Of a stretch of 60,330 nucleotides of DNA, positions 17,380 through 26,646 are shown in pieces. Position 1 is the first letter of the stretch; every line of letters begins with the position of its first letter. This stretch comes from Chloroflexota bacterium (GTDB lineage Bacteria > Chloroflexota > UBA6077 > SHYK01): NCBI GenBank assembly GCA_009377635.1, contig WHTR01000005.1, forward strand, positions 1-60,330. The letters are read 5' to 3'. The notes below the pieces were generated by a model, which worked only from the letters and a program-made list of their open reading frames with translations, had not been told where the DNA came from and did no database searches. The position numbers were made by a program, and so were the translations under genes.

Positions 17380-19098
17380 ATGAGGAAGTGGTCCCTGCCC
17401 GCGCGCCTGCAGCTTCCAAGGGTGCTTCTCGACCGTGCGGTAGCGATGCGCCTATACATCATCGGCGGAGTGGGTCTCTGCCTGCTCTTTGTGCTCCTTT
17501 ACTACGCGGGGGAGGGTCTGGCGGACGCTCAACGCCAGGAGCTCTGGAATCGCGTCGCCGTCGGGAGAGACGTCGCGTCGGACGTGGAGGGCGCCAACGC
17601 CCCCTCGCCGCCGATGGATGCCATGTCGCTCACGGAACAGGCGCCAGAGTCGATCGACGGAGTGCCAAGCATCCGCGAGACGTCTGCGGACGTGCCCACC
17701 TGGGTCCAGCCCTTCCGTGGCGCGAAGCTGTGGCGCGAGGTCACTGGCGAGGAAGCGATCGCCCAGGTCAGCCAGTGGGAGTACCTCAGGGTCAAGACAG
17801 CAGAGCTGGGCCGCTTCCAGGTAGAAGGCGGGAGCGGTGACGCCGCGTCCGTGAATGGCTGGATCGATATCGACGATGTGGGGATCTCGGGTCCGCCGCC
17901 GAGCTGGGTGCGGGCCAACTGGGACGCGCCGCTGTTTGCAGGCGCAGAGAGCGACGATGCCGTGGGAGCCCTACCTGCAGGCGCGGACGTTGTGGTCACG
18001 GAGCAGCCAACCGGCGCTCGGATTTCTGTGTACGTCCCGAGCGATCCCGCCGCGAGGAACAGCGCATACGGGTGGGTCGAGGCGGATGCGGTTGTGCCCT
18101 CAAACCGTCCGGAGGGCGTTGCCCTTCCCTCGCCAAGCTTCCGTGCCGTGCCGGTCGGCCGCTCAGAGATCTACCGCGTCCGTCCCGGGGATTCGCCAGT
18201 CACCATCGCCACGCGTTTTGGTGTGCCGTGGGAGGAGCTGGTTCGCCGCAATGATCTCGCTCCGGCAGCGCCCCTGGTCGTGGGTCAGGTGCTTCGGCTT
18301 CCCGTTGCGGCCGATACGTCGCAGCCCGCATCGCATAAGCCGGATCAGGTGCGCGACGTTGCACCCGGCCCGATCGGTGCCGAATACGCGGTCGCGGTTG
18401 ACGGGGAGTCGGGAGAGATCCTGTGGGCCCGGGAGGCAAATTCAGCGGTTGCGCCCGCCAGCCTGACCAAGATCGTCACCGCCCTCGTCGTTCTCGACCA
18501 AGCACGCCTCAGCGACTCGGTCACCGTGCACGTCGACAGTCGGCGCATGCCAGAGAGCACCGTCATGGGGCTCGAGCCGGACGAGGAGCTCACCGTCGAA
18601 GACCTCCTCTACGGGCTCATGCTGCCATCGGGCAACGACGCGGCTGTCGCGTTGGCCGAGCACGTCGCTGGCAGCGTGGAGGCGTTCGTCGCCCTCATGA
18701 ACGGAAAGGTTCGATCGCTGGGACTCACGAGTACGCGCATGGTCAATCCGCATGGCCTCGATGCCCCCGGACATGTGACGAGCGCCTACGACATGGCGAT
18801 GCTGGCCCGCGAAGGCATGCGCAACCCCGTGTTCCGAGAGCTAGCGATGGCTCGCTCGCACGAGATCCCCCGAGGCAAGGGCTACTCCCTGGGGAACCTC
18901 AACCAGCTCCTCTGGCTCTTTCCGGGAGCTGACGGCGTGAAGATCGGGTACACGGACGCTGCTGGACGGGCCATCGTCGGGTCGGCGTCGCAGGGTGGAC
19001 ACCGCGTATTCGTCACATTGATGCGCAGCCCGAACACGTATGGGGACAGCGCTGCCCTTCTCGACTGGGCGTTCGCGTCGTTCACCTGGCCCGAATGA
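17380..19098 (+). CDS. D-alanyl-D-alanine carboxypeptidase with SH3-like and LysM domains
   Basis: A penicillin-binding protein of the S11 family that trims peptidoglycan side chains outside the cell. It has a cytoplasmic tail and one membrane helix (IIGGVGLCLLFVLLYYA, near residue 30), and beta-rich SH3-like stretches (about 110-240). A LysM domain (YRVRPGDSPVTIATRFG, near 268) and a C-terminal peptidase domain follow. In the peptidase domain SxxK is SLTK near 360, SxN is SGN near 420 and the KTG-equivalent is KIG near 523. The ATG at 17380 is chosen because the membrane anchor follows it directly; the open frame further upstream is a shadow of the preceding gene. Confidence 0.92.
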   Translation: MRKWSLPARLQLPRVLLDRAVAMRLYIIGGVGLCLLFVLLYYAGEGLADAQRQELWNRVAVGRDVASDVEGANAPSPPMDAMSLTEQAPESIDGVPSIRETSADVPTWVQPFRGAKLWREVTGEEAIAQVSQWEYLRVKTAELGRFQVEGGSGDAASVNGWIDIDDVGISGPPPSWVRANWDAPLFAGAESDDAVGALPAGADVVVTEQPTGARISVYVPSDPAARNSAYGWVEADAVVPSNRPEGVALPSPSFRAVPVGRSEIYRVRPGDSPVTIATRFGVPWEELVRRNDLAPAAPLVVGQVLRLPVAADTSQPASHKPDQVRDVAPGPIGAEYAVAVDGESGEILWAREANSAVAPASLTKIVTALVVLDQARLSDSVTVHVDSRRMPESTVMGLEPDEELTVEDLLYGLMLPSGNDAAVALAEHVAGSVEAFVALMNGKVRSLGLTSTRMVNPHGLDAPGHVTSAYDMAMLAREGMRNPVFRELAMARSHEIPRGKGYSLGNLNQLLWLFPGADGVKIGYTDAAGRAIVGSASQGGHRVFVTLMRSPNTYGDSAALLDWAFASFTWPE

Positions 19099-19162
19099 TT
19101 CGCGAGAGGCGCACGTCATGTCGAGTCTTGGGCCCGCTGTTCATGGAGGCCGTATCCCCTCT

Positions 19163-19798
19163 CTACCCCGCACGCTTGGCCGTCATCACGATCGTTTCGG
19201 CAATCAGGTCGTGGCCGAGAAGGCCCGCGTTGAGGAGCAGGTGGTAGTGGTGCGCAGCCTGCCAATCGGCGTGGTAGAAGAGTCGAGCGTAGCGCCCCCG
19301 GGCCGAGTCGAAGTCGCGCACGATCCGCTCGGCCTCCCCGCGGCCGATCGATTGCTCGGTCATGACCGCCTGGACGCGTAGGTCAAACGGCGCGAAGATG
19401 TGCACGTGCAGGGCCCGCGGATCGTTTCGCAGAATGAACTGGCTTCCACGTCCGACGATGACGACATTCGCGGTGCGCACGGCCTCCTGAATCACCTGTT
19501 CGGTGACCTGCACGTAGGCCCGGTTCGACAGGTCGGGAAAATCGCCAGGCGGTTCGATCATGTCCGGCGGTAGAGACGCGTCCGGGTAGCTGAGCCGAAG
19601 GGCGTTCACGAGGCGCGCGACGATGCTCTCCCCACGTTCGTCATGCTCGCTCACGACGTCCTCGGGGAGCCCGAGGCGCCGAGCCACCTCGTGGATGAGC
19701 TCTCGGTCAAGGAGAACCGCGTCGAGCCGCTCGGCGACTCGCTGTGCGATCTCGCCCCCACCGCTGGCATACTGGCGAGACACGGTGATGACGGCCAT
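19163..19798 (-). CDS. Cytidylate kinase-like protein
   Basis: A 211-residue P-loop-type nucleotide kinase relative (Cytidylate_kin2 group). The N-terminus ITVSRQYASGGGEIAQRVAE replaces a classical P-loop with the SRxxGSGG-like form typical of this group; VVIVGRGSQFILR and the LHVHIFAPFDLRV lid region follow. True CMP kinase activity is not assured, as members are often of unknown substrate. It is divergent in orientation from the carboxypeptidase gene and lies 30 bp downstream of ilvE on the same strand, so it is likely in the ilvE transcript. Confidence 0.82.
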   Translation of the reverse strand: MAVITVSRQYASGGGEIAQRVAERLDAVLLDRELIHEVARRLGLPEDVVSEHDERGESIVARLVNALRLSYPDASLPPDMIEPPGDFPDLSNRAYVQVTEQVIQEAVRTANVVIVGRGSQFILRNDPRALHVHIFAPFDLRVQAVMTEQSIGRGEAERIVRDFDSARGRYARLFYHADWQAAHHYHLLLNAGLLGHDLIAETIVMTAKRAG

Positions 19799-19828
19799 GC
19801 CTCTTCGAAGAACCTCCTGGCGGTTGAT

Positions 19829-20761
19829 CTAGGCCCCGACCGGTGCAGGGACGACCGGCGTACACCATTCCCGAGAGCGGGCGCTGTTCCCTCGGATGAC
19901 CTGCTCGTACAGGTCCATGAGCTTCCGTGTGATGAGGCCGGGGGCCCCGTTGCCGATCTGTCGATTGTCGATCTCAATGATCGGTGCCACGTGGGCCGCG
20001 GTCCCCGTCAGGAAGCACTCGTCCGCACCGTACAGTTCTGAGCGCGGGATCTGCCGCTCTGAGGTTTCGATGCCCAGCTCCGTCCGTGCCAGCTCCATCA
20101 CGGTGTTCCGTGTGATGCCGACGAGGATCCCAGCCGACGGACTGGGCGTGACGAGCTGCCCGTCGGCGACGACGAAGATGTTCTCCCCGGATCCCTCGGC
20201 AACGTCGCCCTCTTGCGTCAGCATGATGGCCTCGTCGCACCCGTGCATCCAGGCTTCGGTCTTGGCGAGAGCGCTGTTGACATAGATGCCCGTGACCTTC
20301 GCGCGGCCGGGAATCGACGTGTCCGGCACGCGGCGCCAGGAGGATGTGCAGCAGCGAATCCCCTTGTCGGCGTCGAGATATGCCCCAAAGGGCGCGACGA
20401 AGATGTTCAGGTCGTCCTCGACGTCGTGGAGACGAACGCCGATCACCTCCCCGGACTTGTACGCGATCGGGCGGACGTACACGTCCTCCTGAAATCCACT
20501 CCGGCGGACCAGCTCCACGGTGACCTCGCACAGCTCCTCGACCGACTCGCGGATCTCGATCTGCAACGTACGGGCGCTGCGCATGAGCCGGTCAAAGTGC
20601 TCCCGCATGCGAAAGAGATAGATCTGCTCGTGCTCCGGATTCCAGTTTCCTCGGATACCCTCGAAGCATCCGGTGCCATAGTTCAGAGCGTGGGTGACAA
20701 TGCTTACCTTGGCATCCTCTAGAGGAACGATGTGCTGTCGGAAGTATGCGTAAGATCCCAC
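19829..20761 (-). CDS. ilvE: Branched-chain amino acid aminotransferase
   Basis: Transaminates the keto acids of leucine, isoleucine and valine. The 310-residue fold-type IV PLP enzyme begins SYAYFRQHIVPLEDAKVSI and HALNYGTGCFEGIRG. The PLP lysine is in GRAKVTGIYVNSALAKTEA near 155, and EGSGENIFVV and GITRNTVMELA follow near 190-215. It starts with GTG 20761 at the N-terminus usual for the family. D-amino acid transaminases share the fold, but the motif set favours IlvE. Confidence 0.93.
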   Translation of the reverse strand: MGSYAYFRQHIVPLEDAKVSIVTHALNYGTGCFEGIRGNWNPEHEQIYLFRMREHFDRLMRSARTLQIEIRESVEELCEVTVELVRRSGFQEDVYVRPIAYKSGEVIGVRLHDVEDDLNIFVAPFGAYLDADKGIRCCTSSWRRVPDTSIPGRAKVTGIYVNSALAKTEAWMHGCDEAIMLTQEGDVAEGSGENIFVVADGQLVTPSPSAGILVGITRNTVMELARTELGIETSERQIPRSELYGADECFLTGTAAHVAPIIEIDNRQIGNGAPGLITRKLMDLYEQVIRGNSARSREWCTPVVPAPVGA

Positions 20762-20812
20762 GCCCGTCTTGCTCCCTCAGTGAAGTGTGATACGCCGAGC
20801 GGCGCCACCATG

Positions 20813-21271
20813 TTAGCCGGCGAGGTGCTCGCGCGCGATTCCGACCTCGGCTCGCGCTCGCGTCTGCTTGATGGCGCGCGCGACGATCGCAGCCTCGCTC
20901 GCGAATGACATTCGGCCCAAAGCCTCGGTGTCTGAAAGCCAGGCGACGAAATCGTTCTCCCAGTCGTGCTCCTGCGTGCTCCCGCCGATCGCTTCGAGCA
21001 GATAGAAGTGCACCGTCTTGTGGTGTCGGATGCCGCGCGTCGAGAACGAATACTTGATCTCCCCGAGCGGTTCGAGAATCTTGACGATCAGGCCGGTCTC
21101 CTCGCGCACTTCTCGTAGCGCCGTTTGCTCGATGCTCTCACCGGAAACCGGGGTCCCCTTCGGGATGCTCCACCGCTCTGGTTGAGCCCGCCCGACCAGG
21201 ACGACCTCCAGGCGGCCGTCCTCGACCCGGCTGATGACGCCTCCAGCTGAAACGTCGCGCACTACTCTCAA
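20813..21271 (-). CDS. Nudix hydrolase
   Basis: Hydrolyses a nucleoside diphosphate linked to another group; the substrate is unknown. The Nudix box is complete: GTPVSGE, seven residues, then REVREETGL, near residues 40-65. The start is taken as TTG 21269-21271, since GGAGGAAGG lies just upstream at ideal spacing; an ATG at 21301 is ten codons further up with a weaker site. It gives about 152 residues, typical for a single-domain Nudix protein. It may be the last gene of a transcript with the PuuD-like gene 157 bp upstream. Confidence 0.88.
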   Translation of the reverse strand: MRVVRDVSAGGVISRVEDGRLEVVLVGRAQPERWSIPKGTPVSGESIEQTALREVREETGLIVKILEPLGEIKYSFSTRGIRHHKTVHFYLLEAIGGSTQEHDWENDFVAWLSDTEALGRMSFASEAAIVARAIKQTRARAEVGIAREHLAG

Positions 21272-21428
21272 CGTCCTTCCTCCAACCGGATGCCGCGACA
21301 TTGTACACCGGCCTCGGCTGGTCCTCGGCTCCGCGCGAGCTCTCATGAACGAACGCATGGAGCTGCCCATGCACATGCGGCGCCGGAGGTGCGGGCTGGA
21401 GCGGGTCGGTTTCCGGATGGCGTCCCGC

Positions 21429-22043
21429 TTAGAAGCTGGGTGCGTACCACCTCTGTACGGCATAGACGACGAGGAATCCAATGATTGCGGCGATGATTCC
21501 CACAACGATGATGAGGATCCAGTCCATCGGAAAATGCGAGGCGCCGCCCATGAAGAAGAGCATAGGGAAGGACAGGGTGAAGTTCGCCCGCGACGCGAAG
21601 AGCGCCATTCTCGCCCAGGAGGGATCAGCCGCCTGGCCGGCCTCAGCTGCCTGAATGATGCGCCGTTGGTTGGGCCAAATGATGAACCACACGTTGAGCA
21701 TCATCAGGATGCCGAGGATGCCACCGATGAGGATGGTCTTCGCGTTGTCGGAACTGATGACGTCGCCGCGCTGCCAGTAGAGGAGCCAGATGAGCAAGAG
21801 GCCGGCCAGCACGGTGACCCAAGCGGAGTGACGGAACCATGCCATGACCCGCTTGACGTTCGCCTGAACGAGCTGTGGTCGGATCCCAGCGTCGAGGGAT
21901 GCCATCATCCGAACGTTGACGAGGTTCAAATAGTACAGAAGGCCGATCCACGTGATACCCGCGAGGAAATGGATCCACCGGATAAGGACGTTTACGAGGT
22001 CAACCGGCATATCGGCATCCTCCCAAAAGTGGTATGTAGTCAT
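21429..22043 (-). CDS. PuuD-like membrane protein (urate oxidase N-terminal domain family)
   Basis: A 204-residue integral membrane protein with about five or six helices. The first helix has WIHFLAGITWIGLLYYLN, and IIWPNQRRIIQ follows near residue 125; both resemble the membrane domain of PuuD-type urate hydroxylases. The cytochrome c domain of full PuuD is absent, so this is a stand-alone membrane domain. The histidines in the first helices could bind haem, which is inference. It is divergent from the histidine kinase gene. Confidence 0.72.
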   Translation of the reverse strand: MTTYHFWEDADMPVDLVNVLIRWIHFLAGITWIGLLYYLNLVNVRMMASLDAGIRPQLVQANVKRVMAWFRHSAWVTVLAGLLLIWLLYWQRGDVISSDNAKTILIGGILGILMMLNVWFIIWPNQRRIIQAAEAGQAADPSWARMALFASRANFTLSFPMLFFMGGASHFPMDWILIIVVGIIAAIIGFLVVYAVQRWYAPSF

Positions 22044-22286
22044 GCCAACCCATCGTATCAGCGTCTCCGCTGCCTGTCAACTGCCTGATATGTCTTCGCG
22101 CCCATGAGGTGGACTTGCGAGCAAAACGGGTACACTCTGTGCCTCAGCGTCCCGGTACGTACCCGTCAGGCAGCATCCGCGTTGTCACAGCGCTGCGACT
22201 TTTCGGGCGCCTCAGGGCAACGGCTGACGATGGTCGCCAGCGTCCCGAAATGCGCCCGTTACGGGTCGATTGTGTAGTCCTTGGGA

Positions 22287-22316
22287 TTGTCATAAGGCAC
22301 CGCGCGAGCGTAAATT
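22287..22316 (+). promoter_or_regulatory. Candidate promoter of the histidine kinase gene within the 22044-22387 intergenic gap
   Basis: TTGTCA (22287-22292) and TAAATT (22311-22316) with an 18-base spacer lie 71 bases before the kinase ATG. The rest of the 344-base gap between the divergent genes shows no convincing small gene or RNA; two short GCGTCCCG-containing stretches (near 22146 and 22241) are repeated loosely. Confidence 0.4.
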
Positions 22317-22387
22317 GCGGGACACCCGGAGCACGGAGCTACGCCGTTGGTACCCATTCGCGTGTCCACCGCGAGTCTGACGGACTG

Positions 22388-24970
22388 ATGCCGCCTCTCG
22401 CACGACAGAACGTCGCGTCGGCGTACCAGCCCGGCTGGCCGCCGTTCCCGACGCTCGCCCTTCGTCCTCTGCGCAAGGAGGAGGCGCTGTGCGTCGGGCT
22501 GGTCGTCGCGATCGTGGTCGGGCAGCTTGGGTGGAGTCTTGGGACGATGGTCGGCGCCGGGGCATGCGCCCTGGCGTGCATGTCGGCCGCGCGGAGGCCG
22601 CGGGGCGACCGCCTCGTCTGGGGAACCCTGGCGCTCGCGCTCGGGGCGTTGGCGATCACGTCGAGCGCCGGCGCGTACGGCATCTGGCAGAGCTTCAGCG
22701 TGGCTGGACTCGACCTGCCCGAGCTCGGAGTCATCTGCTTCGCTTCGCTGGCGGCGGCCGCGCATCTGGCGTGGCCAGAGATCCGCCAGGAAACGCGCCG
22801 GCTCCTTTCCAGTCTTGTCGACACGGTGACGACCATAGCGGCGCTCTCCCTCTGGGGACTGAGCGGATTCCCGCTCCTGGGGCTCCTCAGTCCAGTGGCG
22901 TCGGCTGCGGCGGTTGCGGGGTCCGCCGAGGGCTTGCTCCCGCTCGTCACGGCGGCTCTGGCCGTTCCCCAGCTGCCCCGCCAGCGGCGCGCCTCCGGGA
23001 TTGGGCTGGCCATCGCCATGACCTTCTTTCTTCTGGCGGTTCTGTTTGGGAAGCTCGCGCTTGGACCCCCCTGGCTGGGGTTACACGCCGCCTGGATACT
23101 GCAGGCTGGGGCGTTCGCTGTCCTCTACAGGGGCGCCCTCGCGGCACAGGGCGCGCGCAGTGGATGGCACCCGGCACAACGCGGGACGGCCCGTGCCCCG
23201 TTCGTTGTCCCGGGCGCACTCGGTGTCGCGGCGCTGGTGTTCGCTGCGTTCGGACCCCGAGACGACGGTCCGTTCGTGGCGCTTGCCGCCGGAGCGGTCG
23301 CCGTGTGCCTAGCCGCGCGCGAGACGCTGCGCGTGAGCGATCAGAGGCGGGCGCAAAGCCAGCTTTCTGCCTCCCTCGACCTCGAGGCCCGCCTGCTGAA
23401 GCTACAGGCGGAGCCTGAGCAGGAGTCGGGGCCCCGGCACACGCTTCGCCAGTCCTGCATCCTGGCGACAGAGGTTCTCCGAGCCGAGGCGGTGTTCGCC
23501 TGGATCGCTGAGGGTGATGCCCTCGTCCTGGCGGCCGCGGCCCCAGAGCGGCGGGAGGTACTCGCCGGCCGTCGGCTCGCGCTGGACGAGGCCGATCACT
23601 TCGCAGGACGCGTCTTTCGAGGCAACGCGCCGGAAACCTGCGACGCGAGCGCCCTTGACTCCCGCGTTGACCGTTTCCTCGGCACGATTCTCGACGCGCG
23701 TGCGTTCCTCGGCGTGCCCATCACACTGGAAGGGACGGCCATTGGCGCCCTCGTGCTCGTCCGTGCTCGCGGTGCGCCCTCGTTTAGTGAAGCAGACCAG
23801 CAGGAGGCAGCCCTCATTGCCGGCCAGGCGGCGGGGCTTCTCCGACGGATCGAGCTGTACGACCAGCTCGAGAGCCAGGTGCGCGAGGTCACCCTCGTGT
23901 ATCGGTTCGCTGTCCAGGCGGTGACGGCGAGGAACGTCAACGACGTGGCCTGGTCCTTGCTCGAGGCGGTCCGCTCGCACACCCGGTACGACCGCGGGTC
24001 CGTGTATCTCGCGGACCCCGCCGCCCGGCGATGCGTCACGCCCATCGCCCACTTTCGCTCGCGCAGTCCGGACGCATCCGAGCCAGGAGCGGACTCGCTC
24101 CGGCTCAGCATCCCCCTCCGGTGCGGTGAGCGCCTCGTCGGCTGCCTCGAGCTGGACCGGACCGGGGCGGGCCCCTTTTCCCCACCTGAGGAGCGAGTCG
24201 CGCAGGCGCTCGCCCAGCAGGCGGCGGTGGTCATCCAGAACCTGCGCTTGCAGGAGGAGTCGGGCAAGCTCTCGATCTATCGCGAGCTCGACCGCCTCAA
24301 GACAGACCTCCTGAATTCCGTCTCCCACGACTTGCGCGGACCGCTCACGAATATCAAGGGGTACGCGTCCACGCTGGTCGAGGCTATCGGTGACATGCCC
24401 GCCGACGAGCGGGACTCCTATCTCCGCACGATCGAGGAAGAGGCCGACCGACTGAGAGATCTGCTGGATCACCTACTCGATCTGTCGAAGATCGAGGCTG
24501 GTGTTCTCAAAGTGGACCTTCAGCCCGTGAATCTCCATCGAATTGTGCATCACACCATCGCCTCGCTCCGGGCTCCCAGGCACGCGCTCCAATCGACGGT
24601 TCCCGAGGACCTGTTCGTTATGGCAGACGGACGTCGTCTACGCCAGGTGATCCACAACCTCCTCGAGAATGCGGTGAAGTATTCGCCAGACGGTGGCCCC
24701 GTGGACGTGGCGGCGAACGTCAGTCACGGGGAGGTGGTCATCTCGGTGGCCGATCAGGGTGTCGGGATCCCACGGCACCTGTGGGATCGGGTCTTTCGTC
24801 CCTATCAGCGGGCCGAGGCAGTCGCCCGTCAGGGGATCTCGGGCAACGGTCTGGGGCTTGCGATCTGCAAGGGCATAGTGGAGGCCCACGATGGTCGGAT
24901 CTGGGTGGAGAGCGAACCGGAGGTGGGCAGTACGTTCTCGTTTACCGTGCCTCGAGCTCCAATCGGGTAA
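22388..24970 (+). CDS. Membrane sensor histidine kinase with two GAF domains
   Basis: An 860-residue sensor. The N-terminal third (about 30-310) is a multi-helix membrane domain of perhaps eight helices. It is followed by two GAF-like domains (about 345-490 and 510-630) and a HisKA/HATPase_c kinase core. The phospho-accepting histidine is in NSVSHDLRGPLTNIKGY near 650, the N box is HNLLENAVKYS near 760, and the G boxes are ADQGVGIP and GNGLGLAI. The ATG at 22388 starts just before the hydrophobic domain; upstream in-frame sequence looks non-coding. It pairs with the response regulator immediately downstream. Confidence 0.9.
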   Translation: MPPLARQNVASAYQPGWPPFPTLALRPLRKEEALCVGLVVAIVVGQLGWSLGTMVGAGACALACMSAARRPRGDRLVWGTLALALGALAITSSAGAYGIWQSFSVAGLDLPELGVICFASLAAAAHLAWPEIRQETRRLLSSLVDTVTTIAALSLWGLSGFPLLGLLSPVASAAAVAGSAEGLLPLVTAALAVPQLPRQRRASGIGLAIAMTFFLLAVLFGKLALGPPWLGLHAAWILQAGAFAVLYRGALAAQGARSGWHPAQRGTARAPFVVPGALGVAALVFAAFGPRDDGPFVALAAGAVAVCLAARETLRVSDQRRAQSQLSASLDLEARLLKLQAEPEQESGPRHTLRQSCILATEVLRAEAVFAWIAEGDALVLAAAAPERREVLAGRRLALDEADHFAGRVFRGNAPETCDASALDSRVDRFLGTILDARAFLGVPITLEGTAIGALVLVRARGAPSFSEADQQEAALIAGQAAGLLRRIELYDQLESQVREVTLVYRFAVQAVTARNVNDVAWSLLEAVRSHTRYDRGSVYLADPAARRCVTPIAHFRSRSPDASEPGADSLRLSIPLRCGERLVGCLELDRTGAGPFSPPEERVAQALAQQAAVVIQNLRLQEESGKLSIYRELDRLKTDLLNSVSHDLRGPLTNIKGYASTLVEAIGDMPADERDSYLRTIEEEADRLRDLLDHLLDLSKIEAGVLKVDLQPVNLHRIVHHTIASLRAPRHALQSTVPEDLFVMADGRRLRQVIHNLLENAVKYSPDGGPVDVAANVSHGEVVISVADQGVGIPRHLWDRVFRPYQRAEAVARQGISGNGLGLAICKGIVEAHDGRIWVESEPEVGSTFSFTVPRAPIG

Positions 24971-25077
24971 TCTATCGCGTCACCGGACCGGCTGCGATGG
25001 ACTGGAACGAACATCCCTGCGCGTCGAGCCGCTGCGTGTGGGCGGTAGGGCGGACTAGCTCACGTTGAGGAGTCTCC

Positions 25078-25806
25078 ATGTACGGAAAGAACGGCAAACG
25101 AACAAGTATCGGCGTCGTCGATGATGATCCCAAGATGATCCGCCTGGTGCGGAGGCACCTCGAGGAAACAGGATTCCGCGTCATCTCCGCGATCGACGGT
25201 CCGGGGGCGGTCACGCTCGTGGAGTCGGAGGACCCGGATCTCCTCGTGCTCGACCTCGTGATGCCAGGAATGGACGGATGCCAGGTGCTGCAGCGCCTGC
25301 GGGAGTTCACGCCGCTGCCGGTCATCATCCTGTCAGCCAAGGGGGATGAGCACGACATCGTCCGAGGTCTCGAGGCAGGCGCCGATGACTACATGACGAA
25401 GCCCTTCGCCCCGAAGGAGCTGGTCGCGCGCGTCCAGGCTGTGCTGCGCCGGTCGAGCTTCGGGCCGGATGAGCGCCATCCCGCGACGATGAAGAACGGC
25501 GATATGGTCATCGATTTCGCCCAGCATCTGGTGACCCTGGATGATCGGGAGATCACGCTCACGCCCACCGAGTACCGACTCCTCGCCTGCCTCGCGCAGA
25601 ATGTGGGTCGAACCCTCACGCAGGACGACATGCTGCTGCGCGTGTGGGGCAACGGGTACGAGGATGAGGCCCACCTGCTGCGGGTGAACGTGGCCCGTCT
25701 TCGCTCGAAGCTGGGCGAGACCGCGACGGCGAACCGGTACGTGGTCACCCGGCCCGGCATCGGGTACCTGATGCCCCGGTTTGAGGGAGCGACCGAGCCA
25801 GCATAG
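25078..25806 (+). CDS. OmpR/PhoB-type response regulator
   Basis: A 242-residue DNA-binding regulator. The receiver domain (about 10-125) has the acidic pair in VVDDDPKM, the phospho-accepting aspartate in LLVLDLVMPGMDG near 59 and the lysine in MTKPFAPKEL near 108. A winged-helix Trans_reg_C domain (about 140-235, ending RLRSKL and TRPGIGYLM) follows. GAGGAG upstream of ATG 25078 fixes the start. It lies 107 bp after the histidine kinase and is its probable partner. Confidence 0.94.
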   Translation: MYGKNGKRTSIGVVDDDPKMIRLVRRHLEETGFRVISAIDGPGAVTLVESEDPDLLVLDLVMPGMDGCQVLQRLREFTPLPVIILSAKGDEHDIVRGLEAGADDYMTKPFAPKELVARVQAVLRRSSFGPDERHPATMKNGDMVIDFAQHLVTLDDREITLTPTEYRLLACLAQNVGRTLTQDDMLLRVWGNGYEDEAHLLRVNVARLRSKLGETATANRYVVTRPGIGYLMPRFEGATEPA

Positions 25807-25996
25807 CCCGATCCTCTTGGGGTCTTCGTAGCCAGCCTGTGACTCCGGTGCATGCGGCTGTAACGCGGTGGTGAGCATCGCCCATCTACAATGCCGCCTA
25901 TGGACAGAATGCTGCGGAGCACCAGACCAGAATCGCGTGGCCGACTCCTGAGACAACCGGGAGTAATGACCCGCGGCGGGCGATCGGGAGGCTGCG

Positions 25997-26050
25997 ATGT
26001 GTGGCCGGTTGCGCGAGCGCTTTCGTTCCGTTTACTCTTCTCAGAGCTAG
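25997..26050 (+). other. 17-codon mini-ORF beginning MCGR, possible SRAP remnant
   Basis: ATG follows GGGAGG with a five-base spacing, an unusually good ribosome-binding site. It encodes MCGRLRERFRSVYSSQS before TAG. SRAP (HMCES/YedK) proteins start with MCGR, with Cys2 catalytic, so this may be a decayed 5' end, a tiny peptide, or chance. It sits in the 294-base gap 25807-26100, which otherwise shows no feature. Confidence 0.2.
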
Positions 26051-26100
26051 GGGCAGCGGGAAGTCTCCGGCATCCATCGTGGGAGAAGCCTCGGGCTCGC

Positions 26101-26631
26101 ATGATCCAGGACGTGGCGCTGGCTGTGCAGGAGCTGTCTTTTCACATTCGCTTGGCGACGGCCGAGGATGCCGCTGCCCTGCGCGAGATCGTCGGCACGA
26201 CGCTTTCTCACCCTCACGGCAAGGGCCGCCGGGCAGTGTTCCGATCCGCTGCGCAGCGCGGGGAGCTCCTCGTGCTCGAGCGGTACGACCCGAAGGCGCG
26301 GGAATGGCGGGTCGGTGCGTTCGTCGATTGGCACATGCGCGTGGACGACGTCCTCACCATCCGCGACATCGGCACGGAGGGCGAGGTTCCTCACTCCGGC
26401 ATGGTCAAACAGCTCATTATGGAGCTGATTCGGTCGCTGTCGCCTGTCGCGATGTCGGTGAAGGTCCGCGCGGACGCGACCGAGTGGAACGACGTCATTC
26501 GGAGCATTACCGGCTTCTCCTTCGAGGGGTCGGAGTACCGGCGACCACACTGGATCAACGTCTGGAGATGGTCACGAGAATCAGCGGAGCGCGCGGCACA
26601 TGTCCAACGCGCGCCGCGATTCCGGCGATAG
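26101..26631 (+). CDS. GNAT-like N-acetyltransferase fold protein
   Basis: A 176-residue protein. The segment FHIRLATAEDAAALREIVG near residue 15 is the first strand and helix typical of GNAT enzymes, and the hydrophobic-basic tail holds a GFSFEGSEYRRPHW segment like the last strands of the fold. The acetyl-CoA pyrophosphate loop is poorly defined, so activity is uncertain. ATG 26101 gives the family-like N-terminus. The recombinase gene begins 15 bp downstream. Confidence 0.6.
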   Translation: MIQDVALAVQELSFHIRLATAEDAAALREIVGTTLSHPHGKGRRAVFRSAAQRGELLVLERYDPKAREWRVGAFVDWHMRVDDVLTIRDIGTEGEVPHSGMVKQLIMELIRSLSPVAMSVKVRADATEWNDVIRSITGFSFEGSEYRRPHWINVWRWSRESAERAAHVQRAPRFRR

Positions 26632-26646
26632 ACGGGAGGGGTTGTA

